This document shows, in pieces, positions 58,100-64,000 of a DNA stretch of 64,000 nt; positions within the stretch are counted from its first letter, which is position 1; every line of letters begins with the position of its first letter. The notes beneath the pieces were generated by a model. The model did not search any database and was not told the DNA's origin. It worked only from the letters and a program-made list of their open reading frames with translations. The stretch is from Atherix ibis (lineage: Eukaryota; Arthropoda; Insecta; Diptera; Athericidae), in assembly GCA_958298945.1 (NCBI GenBank), contig OY282605.1, forward strand, positions 41,952,811-42,016,810, given 5' to 3'. The position numbers and the translations under genes are program-made.

Positions 58100-58885
58100 A
58101 CATGATGATATATTGTAGAAGATTTGTCTTCTACAACAATGTGTCCTCTTGATTCACTTCGGTGCTTCCGACCTGATGTGATGTAATTGCTAACCTCAAT
58201 GTTGTCCCTATGACTTCGTCTTGTAAATCTAGAGACGTTGCTCTAGAGCTACTTCTATGTCTTCCAATAAAAAACGATGATAGATACTTGAAATTTCTGA
58301 GGATTTATAGTTATTTATTTTCCGTTAGCTATCTTACTTCCCTGTTTTGATGGTAGGTTAATAATTTTACTTATTTGCCATACTATAAATGTGGAAACGC
58401 CTGCCTCCCTGTATAACATATCGCTTGATGTAAACTTGTTTGTTTGTCTAGATCTGCCGAGTCCTGTGGCTTTTCGTAAGATCTTCCTTTTCATCCTGTG
58501 CAGTTCCATTGCTATTATTGGGGGAAAAAATAACCAGATGGGGAAGCCGTAGGATTTCTGAGCGATACGTTCTTAGAAGCCTATAATATATGCCGTTGGC
58601 TGTTTCTATTTTATCCATGACAAAAGAGTTGAATTTGAGGTTGTTGTTAAGATTTAAGCCTACATACTTCAGATTCTGGACGTGTCTCATTATCGAGTCA
58701 CCAGTATCTGACGGTGTGAGGCACAGTCACTCTGACTTTGGAATATTTACTATCCCATTACTTGTAGTATTCTGTCAGTTTATTAACTGATACCTTCATC
58801 GCCTCCAATGCTACTTTAAGTGGCATTGATGCACTGTAAACTAGAGCATCGTCCACGTATAATACCGTATTTTCACTTAATTGTA
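58100..58885 (-). mobile_element. LINE reverse transcriptase remnant with YVDD box
   Basis: On the minus strand from about 58880: VLYVDDALVYSASMPLKVAL, NKLTEYYK, a stop, LKYVGLNLNNNLKFNSFVMD, NGIYYRLLRTYRSEILRLPH, MKRKILRKATGLGRSRQTNK and YREAGVSTFIVWQISKI. This is the end of the palm plus the thumb and connection region of a non-LTR reverse transcriptase different from the jockey copies; the catalytic box is YVDD rather than YADD. It abuts the 5' end of the jockey element. A 10-bp hairpin (58113-58122 and 58127-58136) lies in its 3' part. Confidence 0.75.
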
Positions 58886-59868
58886 CCTATTTGCAGTATT
58901 CGATCCTATTATGGTAATTTTTTATGGTTTTTGGGACTCTTATTCAAAATTTTTAACTATTTTTTTAATTTGAACTCGCATAATCTTAAAGGCCAACAAA
59001 TATTACCAAATTTTTAAATTCCTCATCCGCGGAAAGTTTGCTATAATAAAGCCACTATTTCTAGTATTGTGTGACTTATGGCACCGGTTTTTTGACTCAT
59101 ATTACATATTTTAATAATTATTAGCATTAATGGTTAAGTTATTTATATAAAAACTTAATTAAATAAACTATTTAAAATTTCAGATACAATTAATAAAATC
59201 ATCTCAAATTATTAAAAAAAAACTAATTATCTATGGGAAAATTGTAAATACTCTGGAAACCATTGTGCAATATTTTACTTTAAGCTGTAAGTTAATCAAA
59301 TTGAACTCATTCGAAATAATAGAACTTGAATAAGATAATCCCTGTTCCGGAACATTTAAATCTCTGGTATTCTTATATAGATTTATATTGACATTTATAA
59401 TCGCATACGAGTATTTCGTTTATTTACTTAATAGAAATTGTTGGAGACATACTATTTTATATATTTGTAATTTTCCTATGCCTCTTTAGTATTAAAGCAA
59501 ATGATTCAATCGATTTAATAATTGTTCTAACTTATATATTATTATAAAACAATATTATAACTCAATAAAATCCAAAATATATTAAAGAAAATTTTTTGTA
59601 ACATTGACAAAAAATGATAAAAATCTAATAACAAATATCGTTTGTTAAAACCATTTTACCCAGCAATTGATCAAATCTCTGCAATTGTCTTTAATATTAT
59701 TTCAAAAGATACCATAAAACTAATATTATTTGAAGTAGAAATCTTAAAATTAAATAAATCTGAAGACTGAAAGTTGACAAAATTCACAACTACAACTATT
59801 CGCTTCGACTCTAATGTCTGCGTCGAGGGGATTGCCATTTGCTAGGCTACTAACATCAACCAACCAGA
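58886..59868. other. AT-rich DNA upstream of a possible promoter
   Basis: No gene or element recognised. Confidence 0.45.
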
Positions 59869-59940
59869 TTCAGTCGGCAGTCAGTATCAGCTCGTTCGGA
59901 AAACTTTTGTCAAGTGATATAGGATTGAATGAGACATTTG
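59869..59940 (+). promoter_or_regulatory. Candidate initiator promoter and first exon of an unseen gene
   Basis: TTCAGTCGGCAGTCAGTATC then AGCTCGTTCGG is typical of TATA-less fly transcription starts, with a TCAGTC initiator at 59870-59875. About 65 bases later comes an ATG (ATGAGACATTTG) ending exactly at a GTAAAT donor at 59941. No second exon is recognised before the transposons at 60385, so the call rests on motif appearance only. Confidence 0.3.
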
Positions 59941-60384
59941 GTAAATAGTTTAAGCCTCATAGTATAAATAGAATTGGATAGGATAAAAGATATTGTCTGG
60001 AAGTTTCTATGGATATCTCAGCACACCCATACTGATATAGATAGTTGGTGTGGAAAAGATAATAGAAGATACTATCTTGTATGAACGAGTATTACCAGAG
60101 AAACCCTAGCAAATGAGTACCAACAGGATAGCTGAAATATAAACAAGATAGTAGATAAGATAAATTTGATGTGTTATATTTAAGAATGCCTTTCTGAGCT
60201 TTTTTGTGGTATGTGGCATACTCACTTAAGTTAAGAAATTTGTTTAAGTAATTTCAAAAAATTTCCACCTTGTTTTAATATCACTTTATGTAATTGCTTT
60301 AAAAAAAATAATTCTTTTTCTTTATACATTTTTTTCTACACTATTAAAGTTGTTTCCTTGGCTAGTTATGCATCGGTGGAGGCG
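59941..60384. other. Spacer, no gene seen
   Basis: Lies between the candidate first exon and the F4 mariner. Nothing recognisable. Confidence 0.4.
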
Positions 60385-62424
60385 TTGTTTCCCAACAGAG
60401 GAAATAATTATATTTTTTCACAACCAACTTCACACTTAAGTCACATAATTTTGACAGCTGACATAGCAAGCCTTACTTGTAAGAAAAATTCTTTTTTTCG
60501 GCATATTTTCCTTTTTTACTATAGAAAAGATAAAAATGCTGTTCAAGCATGAAAAAAATTATCCGATGTATATGGAGAAGATGTGTTAAGTGAGCGAAAA
60601 TTGGTTTTGCAAAATTTCGATCCGGTAATTTTGATCTCGAAAGATGCACCACGTTCTAGAAGGCCAGTTGAAGTTGATGAAAATAATAAAAGCAATAATA
60701 CGAGGTGTGTTCAAAAAGTTTCGTAAATTTTGTATTTTTTCGAAAATTATTTATTTATTCATGAATATCTATTTTGTCCCCTTCAAAGTATTCCCCAACA
60801 GATATTATACACTTGTGCCAACGTTTTTTCCAAACCTCGGAGCACTTCAAAAAATCATTTTTTGTGATCTTGCTTAGCTAACATACTTCTTCGATGCCGT
60901 CTTTATCTCCTTAATCGTAACGTAGCGTCGTCCTTTCATGGGGCTCTTCAGTTTCGGGAACAAGCGAAAGTCACAGGAGCCAGATCTGGGGAATACGGTA
61001 GCTGCGGCATTATTAGTGTGTTGTTTTTGGCCAAACATTCGCGCACAAGCAACAATGTGTGAGCAAGGGCGTTATCATGTTGCAAAAGCGAATTTTTGTT
61101 CTTTCACAAATCCGGGCGTTTCTGGCGGATTGCTTCGCGCAACTTGAGCATAACTTGCAGATAATATTCCTTATTGACCGTTCTACCCTGTGGCAAGAAC
61201 TCATGATGCTCTTGCATCTTCACATTCCTGCAATCGAAGAAAACTGTAAGAAAAATCTTCACATTCGACCGAACGATATATTGGGATGATTGAGCTTTGG
61301 TTTCCACGTCATAACCATAAACCCATTATTCGTCATCAGTTATGACCCTCTGAAGCAAATTTGGATCGGAGCAAATTTGGTCGAAAATGGGCAAAAATAG
61401 AAGACGAGCCAAAATACGTGCAAGCAAAGCAGCTGTCAAAAATTAACTGCACATTCAAAATGGCCGAACTTGTCGAAATAAGTGGGAGACATGAGTACCA
61501 ACATAACGCTACAAAAAAAAATCGAAAATCGAATTTACGTAACCCGCGAAAATTTAAAATTAGAGATATTTTTTGAACAGACCTCGTAGATGGAAACTGG
61601 CGAATAACAACTCGTGAGATCGCTGAGAGATTAAATTTATCGAATTCGACCGTTCATGATCATTTGAAATGGCTAAGTTTAAGCTAAAAGGTCGACATAT
61701 GCGTTCCTTATCTTCTTACGGAAAAAAATTTGTGCCGTTGCAATGTCATTGAAATAAAATGATCCACTTTTGAAGCATATTATCACTGTGGACGAGAAAT
61801 GGATTGTCTACAACAATGTTAAGCGCAAAAGATCCTGGAGTAGAAAAGAAAAACCGGCTCAAAGCACTTCGAAAGCCAATATTCATTAAAAAAAGAGGTT
61901 ATGTTTTCTGTTTGGTAGGATTTCAAAGGAATCGTTTATTTTGAAGTTCCACCGAGTAACACAACGATCAATTCTGAAGTGTGCTTTCATCAGTTGGACA
62001 AATTTAATGATTCACTTAAACAAAAAAGACCAAAATTGGTCATTAAGAAAGGTAAAGTGTTCCAACAGGATAATGCTAAAACACATTCAAGTTTGACCAC
62101 TCGGCAAAAGCTTATAGAGCTTTGATGGGTTATACTGCTACACCCACTATACTCTCCAGACCTAGCACCTTCCGATTATCATTTGTTCCGGTCTCTACAA
62201 AATTGTTTAGACTGTAAAACGTTTAATTCAAATGAGGAGGTCAAAAATCACTTGGATCAGTTTTTTGCCACCAAAGAACAAACATTTTATGAACGTGCCA
62301 GAAAGATGGTAAAGGATATTGGATTAGACTGGACAATATTTTATTGAATAAATTGTTAATTCACTATAAAAAATCGTCTTTCATTTTTATTTAAGAGAAT
62401 GAAATTACTTCCCGGACAACCCAA
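60385..62424 (+). mobile_element. F4 irritans-like mariner, copy b, containing an F3 copy
   Basis: The 3' terminus ends next to TA at 62425-62426 with the inverse of TTGGGTTGTCCGGGAAGTAA. The 5' end near 60385 is eroded but matches the leader of copy a (TTTTTTCACAACCAACTTCA). The plus strand gives APRSRRPVEVDEN, the F3 insertion, then REIAERLNLSNSTVHDHLKW, VPYLLTEKNLCR, LSSVDEKW-like traces, VFQQDNAKTHSSLTTRQKL, a stop, LLHPLYSPDLAPSDYHLFRS and NHLDQFFATKEQTFYERAR. Multiple stops and shifts, so no enzyme can be made. Confidence 0.88.
60701..61586 (-). mobile_element. F3 mariner, copy c, nested in F4
   Basis: Flanked by TA (60699-60700 and 61587-61588), ends CGAGGTGTGTTCAAAAAGTT and the inverse. 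The minus strand has QYIVRSNVKIFLTVFFDCRN, HEFLPQGRTVNKEYYLQVML and traces of the third catalytic block. The helix-turn-helix half is missing at the same junction as in copies a and b. Its 886 bp interrupt the F4 transposase at the linker before TTREIAERLNL. Confidence 0.92.
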
Positions 62425-62426
62425 TA

Positions 62427-64000
62427 TTTGTAGCGTCACTGGAAGACTTCAACGAGAAAGTCTTTATTTTATTTTCTGCCCCAATGTGATTAGTCTAATA
62501 CCAAAATTTGGTAAGGTTTTGATCATTCATATAAAAATTCAAAAAAAAATTAATATAAAAATAATAAAAAAACCATCTAGGCAATATTCTGAATATTATT
62601 TATAATACAGACTTTTTCATATCCTTTGTCAACAAAGGCGGTTAAATAGTTTTAGAATAAAATTAGAAGGTGCGTCCAATCATTGTATTGGACCATCAGT
62701 ACTAAAGGAAGGTTAATAATTTATAGGAATATAAAGAATAAAATTTTTAAAAGCTTTTGCACCTCTACATAATCAAACAGAATTTGCTTTGGTTGAAATG
62801 GTCTAGTTTCATTTTCAATTTGATGTGCTAGAAGTTTTTTTCGTACTTACATATTTTTATGTTTTGTTTTTGTCAATTATTTCTGAAAATTGAAAATGTC
62901 ATTTGTTTGGCAAACATTTTAACTAGAATGCTTAGAGCGTAAAGGATTAAAGGCATATCCGTTTAATTTTACAATCTAAAAGGGTCTGGCACACAAACAA
63001 CCACAAGCAGGATACCAACACGTTCGCACATTTTTTTTTGTACTTTTATGGTAACATTGTGTTGGTTAAATTGGTAACCATGCTGCTTGGTTTGAATAAG
63101 TGGCTTTGATGGTTATTTTGGCTGCATACCTGATATTACAAAAGAAAATATTCTGATATAAGTGCTTCCTTTTGCTGCTGCTAATTTCATTTCGTTCATC
63201 CTTTTCCGAATATCGTTGTAGGTGTTTTTAATTCAATCTCATCCTTTTTGTTTCATATTTCATCCTTGCCTTTTCCAATTACCTTTCTACACTGTTAATT
63301 GCGTTGAATTTCCGTTAGCAAATTGCCACAATAGCATTGACACTTTTCGAAAAACACGCATAGATGATATTTAGTAGAAAAGATTTAGACCGTATTATAA
63401 TGTTTCATTTTAAAAATACCGGATGCTATTATTCTTTGATGTAAATAATAAAAAACCCTTATTTTGGGGTAAATTTTATTTAATTTTTTTAAATTTTATT
63501 TGAATTTATACTAAAAAATTTCAATACAAAATTAATATTTGTGCAAAGTGTACTTTGGCTAATAAAACAAAAAAAATTGATTTAATAATTTCTTTTTAAA
63601 TTTCGAACATATTTATTATTTGATTTTTATTACATCTATTAGATAAAGTGGAATTTTAGTACGATACACCATGAAATTTTCAGAAAAAATTCATTGATAA
63701 TTATCATCATAACTTATACTATATTAGCTAATGCGTTATCCAACCTGTAGAAATTCTCGTACTTATAATTTGATAACTGACATGTCATTAAAGTAAAGTT
63801 TACGATCTTATGAAAAAGATAGTTTTAACCAGCGAAAAAATTCTACAAAAGTGGTGATTCTGCCGCAGAAACTTTTCCTAAGATAACGCTCAAAAATTTT
63901 TTTCAGCAATGAGGCTCATGACTTGGTCGGTAGATTTGGCAGTAAACAAAATTTTCATATATGAGAATTTAAAAACCCAAAAGTGACTGTGGAGAAGCCA
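62427..64000. other. Terminal AT-rich region, no gene seen
   Basis: No coding exon, element or repeat that I can support. Around 62980-63330 the composition is more balanced, but the frames are closed. Confidence 0.5.

Noticed and set aside
1..64000. tRNA, rRNA, CRISPR arrays, bacterial genes
   Set aside because: None seen by eye. Repeats are transposon-derived and not regularly spaced, and the genes have spliceosomal introns. Small tRNA genes could be missed without a covariance search.

Overview
The window is eukaryotic, very AT-rich, and reads like the repeat-laden genome of a higher fly (Diptera). Three things suggest this. There is a cluster of small three-exon genes of the DUF1091 family, which is known mainly from flies. 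Fly-type core promoters (TATA box plus a TCAGTT initiator) can be seen. The mobile elements are typical of insects: mariner and other Tc1/mariner-type (ITm) elements, a Tigger, and jockey-, R1- and I-type LINEs. The species cannot be named from the sequence. No rRNA, tRNA, CRISPR array or bacterial-style operon was found.

Host genes. At 2.75-4.48 kb (minus strand) there are two exons of an unrecognised secreted, polar protein with a furin-like site; its first and last exons are not identified. From 9.4 to 30.4 kb five plus-strand DUF1091 genes (called A to E here) lie in one array: 9413-10114, 19097-19782, 23586-24343, 28624-29303 and 29732-30443. Each has a signal-peptide exon, a middle exon of exactly 315 nt (317 nt in E) and a short last exon. 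A to D encode secreted proteins of 179-185 residues. E carries a 2-nt insertion and looks like a pseudogene. B has lost the first and last conserved cysteines together.

Mobile elements. Most of the rest is layered transposon debris. Family labels are mine. F1 mariner has four copies (5.8, 16.0, 43.7 and 47.7 kb); the 16.0-kb copy is complete except for one stop codon. F2, an irritans-type mariner, has copies at 7.2 and 26.7 kb. F3 mariner has three copies (10.4, 39.8 and 60.7 kb), all lacking the same N-terminal part. F4, also irritans-like, lies at 31.0 and 60.4 kb. F5 is an ITm family at 4.7 and 12.2 kb, with a relic at 52.1 kb. F6 (20.1 kb) and F8 (43.5 kb) are older mariners. A Tigger lies at 55.7 kb. 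Jockey pieces lie at 0.4, 20.9, 30.6, 35.7, 49.1 and 54.8 kb. An R1-clade LINE lies at 33.3 kb, an RNase H LINE at 12.7 kb, and a LINE with a YVDD box at 58.1 kb.

Many elements are nested with readable target-site duplications, which gives relative ages: F1 in F8, F3 in F4, jockey in F6, Tigger in jockey, RNase H LINE in F5. The remaining stretches (13.96-16.04, 32.1-33.3, 36.1-39.8, 45.2-47.7, 49.8-54.7, 58.9-60.4 and 62.4-64.0 kb) are mostly AT-rich DNA without a supportable gene. A possible core promoter lies near 59.87 kb.
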